Source of the DNA: RHKX01 sp963839535
GTDB lineage: Bacteria > Actinomycetota > Thermoleophilia > Solirubrobacterales > 70-9
NCBI GenBank assembly: GCA_963839535.1
Contig: CAWIVF010000008.1
Location: 124,001 to 188,000 of the forward strand
Length of the DNA stretch: 64,000 nucleotides
Direction: 5' to 3'
Made by a program: the position numbers and the translations under genes. Below, in pieces: positions 46,950 to 55,521 of this stretch. Under the pieces are notes generated by a model, which saw only the letters and a list, made by a program, of their open reading frames with translations, was not told the DNA's origin and ran no database searches. Position 1 is the stretch's first letter. Each line of letters opens with the position of its first letter.

Positions 46950-47022
46950 AGGACTTCCCGTCCCGGTGGCCCACCTCCCGGCCAGAGCGGACGCGAAGCG
47001 GAGCATCTGGCCGGAGTTATCT
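46950..47022 (-). repeat. Structured dispersed repeat, copy 2
   Basis: Read on the minus strand it starts AGATAACTCC and ends CGGGAAGTCCT like copy 1. The stem GGCCAGA/TCTGGCC differs from copy 1 by one compensated pair. The pair closing the loop is swapped from C-G to G-C. The 16-base loop core is unchanged. It fills the gap between the convergent genes ending at 46932 and 47043, and lies in sense orientation downstream of the epimerase gene. Confidence 0.85.
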
Positions 47023-47042
47023 AGCCACCGTGAGGGTCCGAC

Positions 47043-48165
47043 CTAGCCGACCAACCCCGCTCGGCGCAGACTCTCCAGCGCCTCGTCGCCGCGCTCGGTC
47101 ACGCCCGACTGGCGGGCGACCCACTCGACCAGCTCGGGGAGGCCGTCCTCGATCCGCATCGACGCCCGGAAGCCGAGCAGCTGCCAGGCGAGCTCGGGGT
47201 CGGCGAAGCAGTGGCGGATGTCGCCGGCGCGGTACTCGCCGGTGATCTCGGGGCGCAGGTCGGGCGCGAGCAGGTCGCTGAGCTTCCCGGCGAGCTCGCC
47301 GATCCGGATGCGGCGGCCGGTGCAGACGTTGAGGGCATGGCCGGGAGCGCGCGGCGCGTCCATCGCGGCGATCGTGGCGGCGACGATGTCGGAGACGTGC
47401 ACGAGGTCGCGGATCTGCTTCCCGTCCTCGAAGACGCGCGGGGCGCGGCCGCCGAGCAGCCGGGCGGAGAAGATCGCGGCGACGCCCGTGTAGGGGTTGC
47501 CGAGCGCCTGGCGCGGCCCGTAGACGTTGAGGTAGCGCAGCGCGACCGCCTCGAAGCCGTACGCCTCGCCGAGGACGAGCGCGAGCTCCTCCGTGTCCCG
47601 CTTGCTGATCCCGTAGACGCTCACCGGGCGCAGGGGGCGATCCTCGGTGACGGGAACCGGCTCCAGCTCACGATCGCACTCGGGGGCAGAGGGGCTCCCA
47701 GGACCGCTCGCGCAGCTGGGCGATCGGACGCACGCCGGGTGAGACCACGCCGTGCTCCTCGCAGCGGTAGGACCCCTCCCCGTAGACCACCATCGAGGAG
47801 GCGACGACCACCCGGCGGACCTGATCGCGGCGGGCGATCACCTCCTCGAGCAGGGTCGCGGTGCCGCCGGCGTTGGAGTCGATCGCCTTGCGCACGTTGA
47901 CCATCGACTCCCCGTTGCCGACGATCCCGCCGAGGTGGTAGATGCGGTCCACGCCCTCGAGCGCGGCGCGCACGTCATCGGCGCTGCGCAGGTCGCCGAC
48001 CACCAGTTCGGCGGCCGGGTCGAGGTGAGCCGGAGGCTTCCCCGTGGGGTGAGCGAGCGGGTCGAGGTTGTCGAGGATCCGGACCTCCTCACCGCGAGCG
48101 AGCAGCGCGTCGACCAGGTGGGAGCCGATGAACCCGGCGCCCCCGGTGACCAGGGCGCGGCTCAC
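47043..48165 (-). CDS. NAD-dependent epimerase/dehydratase, one +1 frameshift
   Basis: This is an extended short-chain dehydrogenase acting on nucleotide sugars (UDP-glucose 4-epimerase-like). The Rossmann loop is VTGGAGFIGSHLVDALL, then LDNLDPLAHP, GDLRSADDVRAALEGVDRIYHLGG, the catalytic YGISK with upstream SSMVVYGEG, and RYLNVYGPRQ. One extra C in a run of five near 47684 shifts the frame. Removing it joins CPECDRELEPVPVTED to VSVYGISK and gives about 373 residues. The GTG at 48165 overlaps the upstream stop by four bases. It probably supplies a sugar for the adjacent glycosyltransferases. Confidence 0.9.
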
Positions 48166-49481
48166 CAGATCGTCTCGAGGAGCAGGCTCGCCGCGACCGC
48201 CTGGGCGAGCAGCAGACCGAGGACCGCCGGCATCCGCCGTGCCGGGACGATGCTCGCGGCGGCAACCGCGGCGAGCGGGACCATGAACAGCCAGATCCGC
48301 TCGGTCTCGGCCTTCGTCACGCCGATCACGACGGAGACGAGGATCACCGCGGCGAGCGCGAGGGCGGCCGCCTCCCGCGCACCGAGCGCTCGCGCCGCGT
48401 ACCAGGCGGTCGGCACGCCGGCGCTCGCGGCGAACGCGACCGCGGAGCCGACGAGCCAGAACGAATAGGGCCGCGCGTTCGAGATGCCGAGATCGTAGGC
48501 CTCGCCGGCCGCCCGCACCGCGCCGATCGGGTCGAATCCCGTGAGAGCGTGGAGGACGAGGTAGAAGCCTCCGACCCCGGCGGCCGCGACGAGCCCGACG
48601 GCAACCCCGGCGCGAAGGCCGTCGCGGCGCCAGACCACCAGCGCCGAGAACGCGCCGGCCGCAAGCAGCGCCCAGGAGAAGAAGGACGCGACCGCAAGCG
48701 CCAGCGCTCCGAGCGCGCGGCCGATCAGGCCGGAGGAGAGCAGCAGGCAGGCCGCTGCGGTGGCGAGCGTGGCGTACATCGCGTCGGTCGAGACGACCCC
48801 GTAGAGCATCGCCCCGGGCGAGAACGCGACAAGGAGGGCGGCGGCACGGCTGCGGGTCTCGTCGAGGCCGATGCGGCGACCCAGCACGTACGTCAGCGGC
48901 ACGACGAGCGCCCCGATGCCGATCACGAGGGCCGCGGACCCCCTCGCGTCGGAGATCCCGAGCGCGTCGAAGAGGACGAGGGTCCCGGGCGGATGGGCGG
49001 AGGGATGGATCGGCAGCGTCCGGGAGATCTCCGCGAACAGGTCGAGGAAGGCGCCGAGGCCGAGCGAGTCCAGCGACGGCAACGCCGGCAGGTACTCGTT
49101 GGCCGCCTCGGGATCGGCGCCGAAGACCGAGTACCAGCCCTCGGTGCCATCCCGCGCCGCGGCGAGAGCGAGCCGTGCCAGGAGGCCGATCGCCAGCGCC
49201 CCGAGCAGGAACCCGGCCGGGCTGCCGGCGCCGCGCAGGAACGGAAGGGCCGCCGCGAAGCAGGCCGCGAGGACGGGCAGCGCGATCAGGGCCGCTGGGT
49301 CGACGTGCGCGTCGAGGTGGGCGAAGAACGGAGCCAGCGGGGCGCCGAGGGTCCCGGACCCGGACTCGATGATCAGCCCGGCCGCGATCGTCGCGAGGGC
49401 GAGCGCCGCGAGGACGGCGGCGGTGCCGGTCCCGACGGGCTGCCGCCGGGATCGGCGCGTGGCTCCGGCGGCCGGCTGCAC
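48162..49481 (-). CDS. Multi-pass membrane glycosyltransferase (GT-C-like)
   Basis: The 439-residue protein has about eleven hydrophobic helices. Between the early helices lies a large extracellular loop with ISRTLPIHPSAHPPGTLVLF. IHPSAHPPG followed by a helix matches the loop of actinobacterial GT-C proteins that use polyprenyl-phosphate sugars. It would add a sugar on the outer face of the membrane, which is inference. It is the first gene of a two-gene minus operon with the epimerase. The neighbouring plus-strand GT2 could make the polyprenyl-phosphate donor. Confidence 0.75.
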   Translation of the reverse strand: MQPAAGATRRSRRQPVGTGTAAVLAALALATIAAGLIIESGSGTLGAPLAPFFAHLDAHVDPAALIALPVLAACFAAALPFLRGAGSPAGFLLGALAIGLLARLALAAARDGTEGWYSVFGADPEAANEYLPALPSLDSLGLGAFLDLFAEISRTLPIHPSAHPPGTLVLFDALGISDARGSAALVIGIGALVVPLTYVLGRRIGLDETRSRAAALLVAFSPGAMLYGVVSTDAMYATLATAAACLLLSSGLIGRALGALALAVASFFSWALLAAGAFSALVVWRRDGLRAGVAVGLVAAAGVGGFYLVLHALTGFDPIGAVRAAGEAYDLGISNARPYSFWLVGSAVAFAASAGVPTAWYAARALGAREAAALALAAVILVSVVIGVTKAETERIWLFMVPLAAVAAASIVPARRMPAVLGLLLAQAVAASLLLETIW

Positions 49482-49531
49482 GCGGCCAGCATAGGAGGGC
49501 GGCGCCGCGCGGCCGTAGGGTTCGTCGCGAT

Positions 49532-50188
49532 TTGCCCGAGCCGCCCGAAGTCGACGTCGTCCTCCCCGTGCTCGACGAGGCGACCGCCATCCCGATCGTC
49601 CTCGCCGCCTTCCCCCCGGGGTTCCGGCCCATCGTGGTCGACAACGGCTCGACCGACGGCTCGGGGGAGATCGCGCGGGAGCTCGGCGCGTTCGTCGTCT
49701 CCGAGCCGGTGCCGGGGTTCGGCGCCGCCTGCTTCGCCGGCCTGAGCGCGGCCGAGGCGCCGGTGGTCTGCTTCATGGACTGCGACGGCTCCCTCGACCC
49801 CGCCGAGCTGCCCCGGGTCAGCGACCCGGTCGCAAGCGGCGCGTGCGACCTGATGCTGGGCACGCGGGTGGCCGAGCGCGGCGCCTGGCCCCTGCACGCC
49901 CGCCTCGCCAACCGGGCGCTGAGCCTGATGATCAGGCGCCGCGCCGGGCGACTCACCGACATCGGGCCGATGCGCGCCGCGCGCCGCGAGGATCTGCTGG
50001 CGCTGGGCCTTCGCGACCGCCGCTTCGGCTGGCCCCTGGAGATGGTCCTCCGGGCCGCCGACGCCGGCTGGCGGATCGACGAGGTGCCGGTCTCCTACCG
50101 GGCTCGCCAAGGCGGCCGATCGAAGGTGACGGGAACCCTCCGCGGGACCGCACGCACGATCCGCGACATGTCGAGGGCCATGCGGTGA
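49532..50188 (+). CDS. Family 2 glycosyltransferase
   Basis: This is a 218-residue GT-A enzyme without membrane segments. VDVVLPVLDEATAIPIVLA, VDNGSTDGSGEIARELGA and the metal site CFMDCDGSLDP, then IGPMRAARREDLLALGL and RFGWPLEMVLRAADAGWRI, are typical of polyprenol-phosphate-sugar synthases and the related TIGR04283 group. TTG is used as start because no better codon is available. It leads an overlapping plus-strand set (49532-53173). Confidence 0.88.
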   Translation: MPEPPEVDVVLPVLDEATAIPIVLAAFPPGFRPIVVDNGSTDGSGEIARELGAFVVSEPVPGFGAACFAGLSAAEAPVVCFMDCDGSLDPAELPRVSDPVASGACDLMLGTRVAERGAWPLHARLANRALSLMIRRRAGRLTDIGPMRAARREDLLALGLRDRRFGWPLEMVLRAADAGWRIDEVPVSYRARQGGRSKVTGTLRGTARTIRDMSRAMR

Positions 50189-50856
50189 GCCGGATCGACC
50201 CCGCATGCGTATCTCTCATCGTGATCGCGAAGGAGCCGCTCGCCGGCCGGGCGAAGACCCGGCTGATTCCCGACCTCGGCGAGGCCGGAGCGGCCGCCGT
50301 CGCGCGCGCCTCGCTGGCCGACACCCTCTGGGCGGTCGCCGAGACCCCCGCCGCGCGCCGGATCCTCGCCCTCGACGGCAGCACCGGCGACTGGCTGCCC
50401 GACGCCGGCTTCGAGATCGTGCCGCAGCGCGAGGGCGACCTCGGCGACCGGCTCGCCGGCGCCTTCGAGGATTCGGGGGCGGCCCCGGCACTGCTGATCG
50501 GCATGGACACGCCCCAGGTGAACGCCGGGCTGCTGGGCGCGGCGATCGAAGCTCTCTGCGCGGAGGACACCGACGCGGTCCTCGGGCCCGCCTCCGACGG
50601 CGGCTACTGGGCCATCGGCCTGCGCCGCAGCGACCCGGGGGTCTTCGCCGACGTGCCGATGAGCGAGGAGTCGACCGGCGAGGTCCAGCGCGAGCGCCTG
50701 CGCTCGATGGGCCTGCGCTGGACGGAGCTCGAGCAGCTCCGCGACGTCGACGACCTCGACGACGCTCGCGCGATCGCCGCGATCGCCCCCTGGACGCGGA
50801 TGGCGGAGGCGCTTGGCGAGGTCGAGCGCGCGCGGCGGACGGCGCCGCCCGCATGA
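50185..50856 (+). CDS. DUF2064/TIGR04282-type transferase
   Basis: This is a 223-residue nucleotide-diphospho-sugar transferase-fold protein. The start IVIAKEPLAGRAKTRLIPDLG is diagnostic for the DUF2064 family. LIGMDTPQVNAGLL and GPASDGGYWAIGLRR give the conserved D-x-P and DGGYW motifs. These proteins pair with GT2 enzymes in many bacteria, and their biochemical role is mostly unproven. GTG 50185 overlaps the GT2 stop (GTGA), and the end overlaps the next ATG. Confidence 0.9.
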   Translation: MSRIDPACVSLIVIAKEPLAGRAKTRLIPDLGEAGAAAVARASLADTLWAVAETPAARRILALDGSTGDWLPDAGFEIVPQREGDLGDRLAGAFEDSGAAPALLIGMDTPQVNAGLLGAAIEALCAEDTDAVLGPASDGGYWAIGLRRSDPGVFADVPMSEESTGEVQRERLRSMGLRWTELEQLRDVDDLDDARAIAAIAPWTRMAEALGEVERARRTAPPA

Positions 50857-51848
50857 GGCGCCTCGCCGCTCCGGCGGTCCTCAGCCTGGTGATCGCGGGG
50901 TGCGGATCCGACGAGGGGAACCCCCCGCCGGCCGAGCCCGCCGCCTCACCGGCGCTGACCGCCGAGCCCGCTGGGCGGGTCGACAGGGTCGGGTCCGAGT
51001 CCGAGGGCATCGCGGTCGACGCGCAGACCGGCATCGCCGCGATCTCCTTCCGCGACCCCGCACGGATCGAGCTGCTCGACGTGAAGAGCGGGCGCGTCCT
51101 CGAGCGCGTCCCGACGCCTGATCCGGCGCGGCACCTCTCGCTCGCCGGCCCGGGCGGGCCGGTGCTCGCGCCGATCGAGTACCGCGACCTCGTGCAGCGC
51201 ATCGAGCTGCCGAGCGGGCGGACGAGCAGCAGCGTCCGCGTCGGTGACTTCCCCCATGACGCCGCCGAGGTCGCCGACGGCCGCGTCTTCGTCGCCGACG
51301 AGGGCGGCGACACGGTCAGCGTGATCTCCGGCGGCTCCGTCGAGGCCGTGCTGCCGACGCCCGAGCAACCCGGCGGCGTGGCCGCCTCCGGCGATCTGGT
51401 CGGGGTCGTCGCCGTCGCCGCTCGCGTGATCTCCTTCATCGACACCCGATCGCTCGAGACGGTGGCCGAGCTCCCCGCCGGCGCGGGTCCCAGCCACGTC
51501 GTCGCCGGCGCGGACGGCCGCTTCTACGTCGTCGACACCGGCGGCGACGCGCTGCTCGTCTACGGGACCCGGCCGGAGCCGGAGCTGCTCGACCGGACCA
51601 ACCTGCCCGGCAGCCCCTACGGGATCGCCATCGACGAGCGGCACGGGCGGATCTGGGTCACGACCACCGCCGACAACCGGCTGCACGAGCTCGAGATCAC
51701 GGACCTGGCGCCGAAGCTCGTCGGCAGCTTCCCCACGGTGCGCCAGCCCAACAGCGTCGGCGTCGACGAGCGGACCGGCGCGGTCGTCGTCGTCGGGCGC
51801 GAGGATGGGGACGTGCAGATCCTCAATCCCCCCGGGTCCGCACGATGA
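50853..51848 (+). CDS. Beta-propeller (YncE-like) lipoprotein
   Basis: This is an exported 331-residue protein. The lipobox cysteine is C17 (LVIAGC). A Pro/Ala linker precedes about six to seven repeats of a four-strand blade (FVADEGGDTVSVISGG, FYVVDTGGDALLVYG, GIAIDERHGRIWVTTT, VGVDERTGAVVVVGRE), as in YVTN/YncE seven-blade propellers. It probably presents a binding surface outside the membrane next to the molybdoenzyme encoded downstream, with which it overlaps by four bases. Confidence 0.9.
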   Translation: MRRLAAPAVLSLVIAGCGSDEGNPPPAEPAASPALTAEPAGRVDRVGSESEGIAVDAQTGIAAISFRDPARIELLDVKSGRVLERVPTPDPARHLSLAGPGGPVLAPIEYRDLVQRIELPSGRTSSSVRVGDFPHDAAEVADGRVFVADEGGDTVSVISGGSVEAVLPTPEQPGGVAASGDLVGVVAVAARVISFIDTRSLETVAELPAGAGPSHVVAGADGRFYVVDTGGDALLVYGTRPEPELLDRTNLPGSPYGIAIDERHGRIWVTTTADNRLHELEITDLAPKLVGSFPTVRQPNSVGVDERTGAVVVVGREDGDVQILNPPGSAR

Positions 51849-53173
51849 GCCGCCTCGAGGACGCCGGACGCCTCGTCGAGGAATCCGACGACGCGCGCCG
51901 GCCCCCGCTGCCGCCGCCACCCGACGTCGGGCCGTTCCGGCGCGAGTTCTGGCGCAGTCCCCTGCGCGGGCGCTGGCTGACGGCGTTCCTCGGCTCGGCG
52001 ATGCTCCCGCTGCTCGTGATCGGCGCGCTGACGGGCTTCCTCTCCCACGCCGCCTACAACCCCGGCCTCGGCGCGAACGACCTGACCGGCGGGTTCGAGA
52101 CCGACCTCTACTTCTTCGACTGGCCGACGAGCCCGGCCTGGCTCTACTCGCTGACCCAGTCGCTTCACCTGATCGCGGGGTTCGGCGCGATCCCGATCCT
52201 GCTGGCGAAGCTCTGGTCGGTCATCCCGCGGCTCTTCGAGCGCCCGCCCGCCCGCTCGATCGCCCATCTGCTCGAGCGGGTCAGCCTGCTGCTGCTCGTC
52301 GGCTCGTCGCTGTTCCTCTTCGTGACCGGCGTGATCAACGTCCAGTACTGGCTGCCGTTCGGCTTCCCGTTCCTCTCCGCCCACTACTACTCGGCGCTCG
52401 TCTTCGTCGGCGCGCTCGCCCTGCACCTCGTGCTCAAGCTCCCGCTCGTGGCCAAGACGTTCGCTCGCGAGGGCGCCTTCCGGCCGCTCGGCGAGGGGAT
52501 CGAGCGGATGCGGCGGGCCGACCCCGACGACACGCTCGCCTCCCCCGCCCCCGCGGCCCCGACGATCTCGCGACGCGGGCTGCTGGGCGCGGTGGGGCTC
52601 GGCTCGCTCGGCCTCGTCGTGATGACGAGCGGCGCCAACCTGCTGTCGGGGATCCGCGAGATCGCCCTGCTCTCCCCGCGCGGCCAGACCGGCGGCCCGG
52701 ATGGGCCGAACGACTTCCAGGTGAACAAGACGGCGAGCCTGGCGGGCATCGACCCGGCGCAGACCGGGGCCGGCTGGCGGCTCGAGCTGCGCGGTGGCTC
52801 GGAGGAGATCAGCCTGAGCCGCGACGACCTGCTGGCGATGGAGCAGCGGGAGGAGCGGCTGCCGATCGCCTGCGTCGAGGGCTGGACGACGTGGCAGGAC
52901 TGGAGCGGGGTGCGGCTCGCCGACCTCGCGGCGCTGGCCGGCGCGCCCGCCGGCGCGAACGTGCTCGTCGAGTCCCTGCAGGAGGGCGGCGCCTTCAGCC
53001 AGGCGACCCTCGCGGCCAACCAGATCGCCGACGAGCGGTCGCTCCTCGCCCTGTCGGTCAACGGCGCCGAGCTGTCCCTCGACCACGGCTTCCCGGCGCG
53101 CGTGATCGTGCCGGCGCTGCCCGGCGTGCACAACACGAAGTGGGTCAAGCGGATGACGTTCGAGGCCGCCTGA
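51845..53173 (+). CDS. Membrane molybdopterin oxidoreductase with cytochrome-b561-like and sulfite-oxidase-like domains
   Basis: The 442-residue fusion protein has an N-terminal region of four or five helices with candidate heme histidines H68, H108, H180 and H194. It then has an internal twin-arginine motif ISRRGLLGAV (R243/R244) before another hydrophobic helix, and a C-terminal molybdopterin domain with the Mo-ligand cysteine C343 in LPIACVEGWTTWQDW and a GFPARVIVP segment. The layout matches proteins assembled jointly by Sec (first helices) and Tat (last helix and folded cofactor domain), as known for actinobacterial QcrA. It would pass electrons between quinone and an outside substrate. 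Confidence 0.88.
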   Translation: MSRLEDAGRLVEESDDARRPPLPPPPDVGPFRREFWRSPLRGRWLTAFLGSAMLPLLVIGALTGFLSHAAYNPGLGANDLTGGFETDLYFFDWPTSPAWLYSLTQSLHLIAGFGAIPILLAKLWSVIPRLFERPPARSIAHLLERVSLLLLVGSSLFLFVTGVINVQYWLPFGFPFLSAHYYSALVFVGALALHLVLKLPLVAKTFAREGAFRPLGEGIERMRRADPDDTLASPAPAAPTISRRGLLGAVGLGSLGLVVMTSGANLLSGIREIALLSPRGQTGGPDGPNDFQVNKTASLAGIDPAQTGAGWRLELRGGSEEISLSRDDLLAMEQREERLPIACVEGWTTWQDWSGVRLADLAALAGAPAGANVLVESLQEGGAFSQATLAANQIADERSLLALSVNGAELSLDHGFPARVIVPALPGVHNTKWVKRMTFEAA

Positions 53174-53175
53174 GC

Positions 53176-53807
53176 ATGGGACGCGACCGCTTCCGCTACG
53201 AGTACGGCGCTCAGCCCCTGCACCTGCTCGCGGTCGCCGCGAGCCTGCTGCTCTCGGGCTACGGGCTCCTGCGGATCACCGAGCTGCCGAGCCCGGGCCG
53301 GATCCTGCTCTGGCTGGTCGCGGCCGCGCTGCTGCACGACCTCGTCGCCCTGCCGCTCTACAGCCTGCTCGTGCGGATCTCCCACGGCGCCGCCGATCGC
53401 GTGATCGGATCACGGGCCGCCGATGGTCCTCGCCCTCAACCACGTGCGCGTGCCGGCCGGACTCTCGCTCCTGCTGCTGCTCGTCTACTTCCCGCTGATC
53501 TTCCGGATCGCGCCCGAGGACTACGCCGCGACCACGGGTCAGAGCCTCGACCCCTACCTCGGCCGCTGGCTCCTGATCAGCGGCGGGCTCTTCCTGATCT
53601 CCGCCGTCGTCTACGCGCTGCGCCTCCGCCGCGGAGCGCCCGAGCCCGCCGCCTCACTCACGGAGGAGCGGGCCGGGGACGAGGCGCCCGGTCGCGTCCC
53701 GTGGTTCTGGCGGGCATGGACGGCGTTCTGGGTCGCCGGCGCGACGCTGGCGATCCTCTGGGTCGCGGTCGACGCTCGTCGTGGGCCTGCTCAGCAACGG
53801 TCTCTGA
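53176..53807 (+). CDS. Small membrane protein next to the molybdoenzyme, two +1 frameshifts
   Basis: The product has about five hydrophobic segments (LLAVAASLLLSGYGLLRI, LLWLVAAALLHDLVALPLYSLL, GLSLLLLLVYFPLIFRI, WLLISGGLFLISAVVYAL, FWVAGATLAILWVAV). The ALLHDLVALPLYS part holds a His. One extra base near 53418 and another near 53776 break the frame. Removal gives 209 residues ending GLLSNGL with TGA at 53805-53807. It starts three bases after the molybdoenzyme gene and is probably a partner in the same membrane complex. No family name is offered. Confidence 0.75.
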
Positions 53808-53882
53808 CCCGGCACGCTCCGGCGCAGGCCTTGGCATCCCAGGGCGGCGGACCGTGCGTCCCCTCGCCCTACGGTCGGCCCG

Positions 53883-54515
53883 ATGACCGGTTCCGGGGAG
53901 CGCGAACGTGGCGCCGCAAGCGTCGAGCACGCGGCGCTGGTCCTGCTCCTGGCCCTGGTGGCCTGCGCCATCGTCGCCCTCTTCGCGGTGGGGCGCGACG
54001 ACGGGGGACCATCGCTCGCCTCCGCCATCGCCCGAAGCAGCGCTGCGCCGTCCGCTATCCGGATCCGTGCTGGCAGGATCCGCTGACCGAGGCCTACGGA
54101 CGTGAGCTGGCGGGCGCGGTCCGCGCGCTGGCGCCGGCGCCGGAGACGAGAGCCGCGGCCGACGGCACCCCCGTCGTCGGCGTGGACTACCGCCGCTGCC
54201 GGCAGGTCAGCTGCGCGGTCCCGGGGCCCGACGCGGCGCATCTGACGACGTCGGGGCGGCGGACCACCGCGTTCACCTCGGTTCGAGGCGACGAGATCGA
54301 CTACTGGATCTACCGACCGACGCTCGGCTGGGAGCTGATCGTGCGACGCGTCGATCCGGGCGCGATCGCTGAGCTCGGCCGGACGCCGCTGCTCGAGTCG
54401 GCGGACCCGGTGCTGGTGCCGCTGGAGACGCTGCTCGGCCGGGACGACGCCGATCTTCCGAGCAGGCGAGGAGCCGCCGTGGCGGGGACTGGTGGAGAGC
54501 CGCTGGGGCCGGTAG
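53883..54515 (+). CDS. Single-helix exported protein of unknown function (TadE-like N-terminus)
   Basis: About 210 residues after correcting one missing base in a C-run near 54032 and one extra base near 54464. The N-terminus ERERGAASVEHAALVLLLAL resembles the G-x-x-(S/T)-V-E start of pilin-like TadE/Flp proteins, with Glu at the fifth position of the hydrophobic segment. The soluble domain has paired cysteines (KQRCAVRYPDPCWQDP, YRRCRQVSCAV). The end ESRWGR and its TAG (54513-54515) are shared with the first bases of the third structured repeat. Confidence 0.7.
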
Positions 54516-54580
54516 ATAACTCCGGCGAGATCCTCCGCTTCGCGTCCGGTCTCGCCGGGAGGGGGCCCCACCGTGGCGGG
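54514..54580 (+). repeat. Structured dispersed repeat, copy 3
   Basis: On the plus strand it reads AGATAACTCC, stem GGCGAGA, 19-base loop identical to copy 1, TCTCGCC, and GGGAGGGGGCCCCACCGTGGCGGG. Two stem pairs differ from copy 1 and both are compensated. The upstream gene's TAG overlaps its first bases. It separates that gene from the convergent DUF2804-like gene ending at 54601. Confidence 0.85.
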
Positions 54581-54600
54581 ACCCTAGGAGCGCTTTTGCG

Positions 54601-55521
54601 TCACCACAGGGCGTCCTGGTGCTCCATCACGCCGATGCCGCTCGGCCAGCTCGATTCCGTCGAGAGACCCCGTGAAGGTGCCGAAGGGCTGGCGGTAGGC
54701 GTACTTGACGAGGAGCCGGTTCTCGGACTTCGCCCGCTCCGCCTCCGCCTTGAACTCGAGGCGGTCGCCGCCGGCGAAGGCGATCGACTCGAGGCCGCCG
54801 AAGCTGACCGGGCGCCGGCTCGCGGGGTTCCGCCTCGCCCTCGACCCAGATCGCCCGCTCGCTTCGCTCCGGCGGGTCGTTGACCCCCTCGACGAGGTTC
54901 CACGCCACCGCCCTTCCGTCGGTCGCGGTGCCGATCCCGGCGGACCACGACCAGACGGTGTGGCGGCGGTGGTAGCCCGCGGACTCGTCCTCGATCCCGC
55001 GCATCTCGACGTCGATCTGGTCGCGGCCCGGGAGCCGCAGCCGGCAGCGGATCGGAGCCGATCGCTTGCGCGTCCAGACGTAGGAGCCCTCGTCGTTCGG
55101 GCAGATGCACTCGGCCCAGGTGCCCTCGCCGATCGAGAGCTTCACCTCGAGGTCCTCGGACTCGACCCGGGTGACTGATCCCGCTCACGTCCCCGCCGAG
55201 CTTCCAGGTCTCACCCTCGTCGCGGCAGTGCGTCCAGACCTCGCCGCGGGACACCGGCAGCCGCATCCGGGTCCGCTCGATCAGTTCGCCGGTCGTGCGA
55301 TCGAGGATCGCCCAGAAGCTCTGCCCGAGCGGGCCGATCTGCACGCTCGCCGCGCACACCATCCAGTCGTCGCTGAACCCGCCGACGTAGCGCCAGCGCT
55401 TGCGCCATCCGCCGGCGGACCGCATCGGCATGTCACCCGGAGGCACCGGCAGGGCCGGGCGCTCGCCCCGGCGCCCGCGCCACGGCAGGCGGTCCAGCTC
55501 GGCGGGGTCCGGCCGGCTCAC
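54601..55521 (-). CDS. DUF2804-like protein, three +1 frameshifts
   Basis: The corrected product is about 305 residues. Conserved-looking blocks are WRKRWRYVGGFSDDWMVCAA, QSFWAILDRTTGELIERTR, AGYHRRHTVWSWSAGIG, VAWNLVEGVNDP and the C-terminal GVMEHQDALW, which I associate with the DUF2804 family common in actinobacteria. Function is unknown. Extra bases near 55177, 54826 and 54649 shift the frame; removing all three gives one continuous frame ending at 54601. GTG 55521 overlaps the carboxypeptidase stop by four bases. Confidence 0.78.
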   Translation of the reverse strand: MSRPDPAELDRLPWRGRRGERPALPVPPGDMPMRSAGGWRKRWRYVGGFSDDWMVCAASVQIGPLGQSFWAILDRTTGELIERTRMRLPVSRGEVWTHCRDEGETWKLGGDVSGISHPGRVRGPRGEALDRRGHLGRVHLPERRGLLRLDAQAIGSDPLPAAAPGPRPDRRRDARDRGRVRGLPPPPHRLVVVRRDRHRDRRKGGGVEPRRGGQRPAGAKRAGDLGRGRGGTPRAGARSASAASSRSPSPAATASSSRRRRSGRSPRTGSSSSTPTASPSAPSRGLSTESSWPSGIGVMEHQDALW

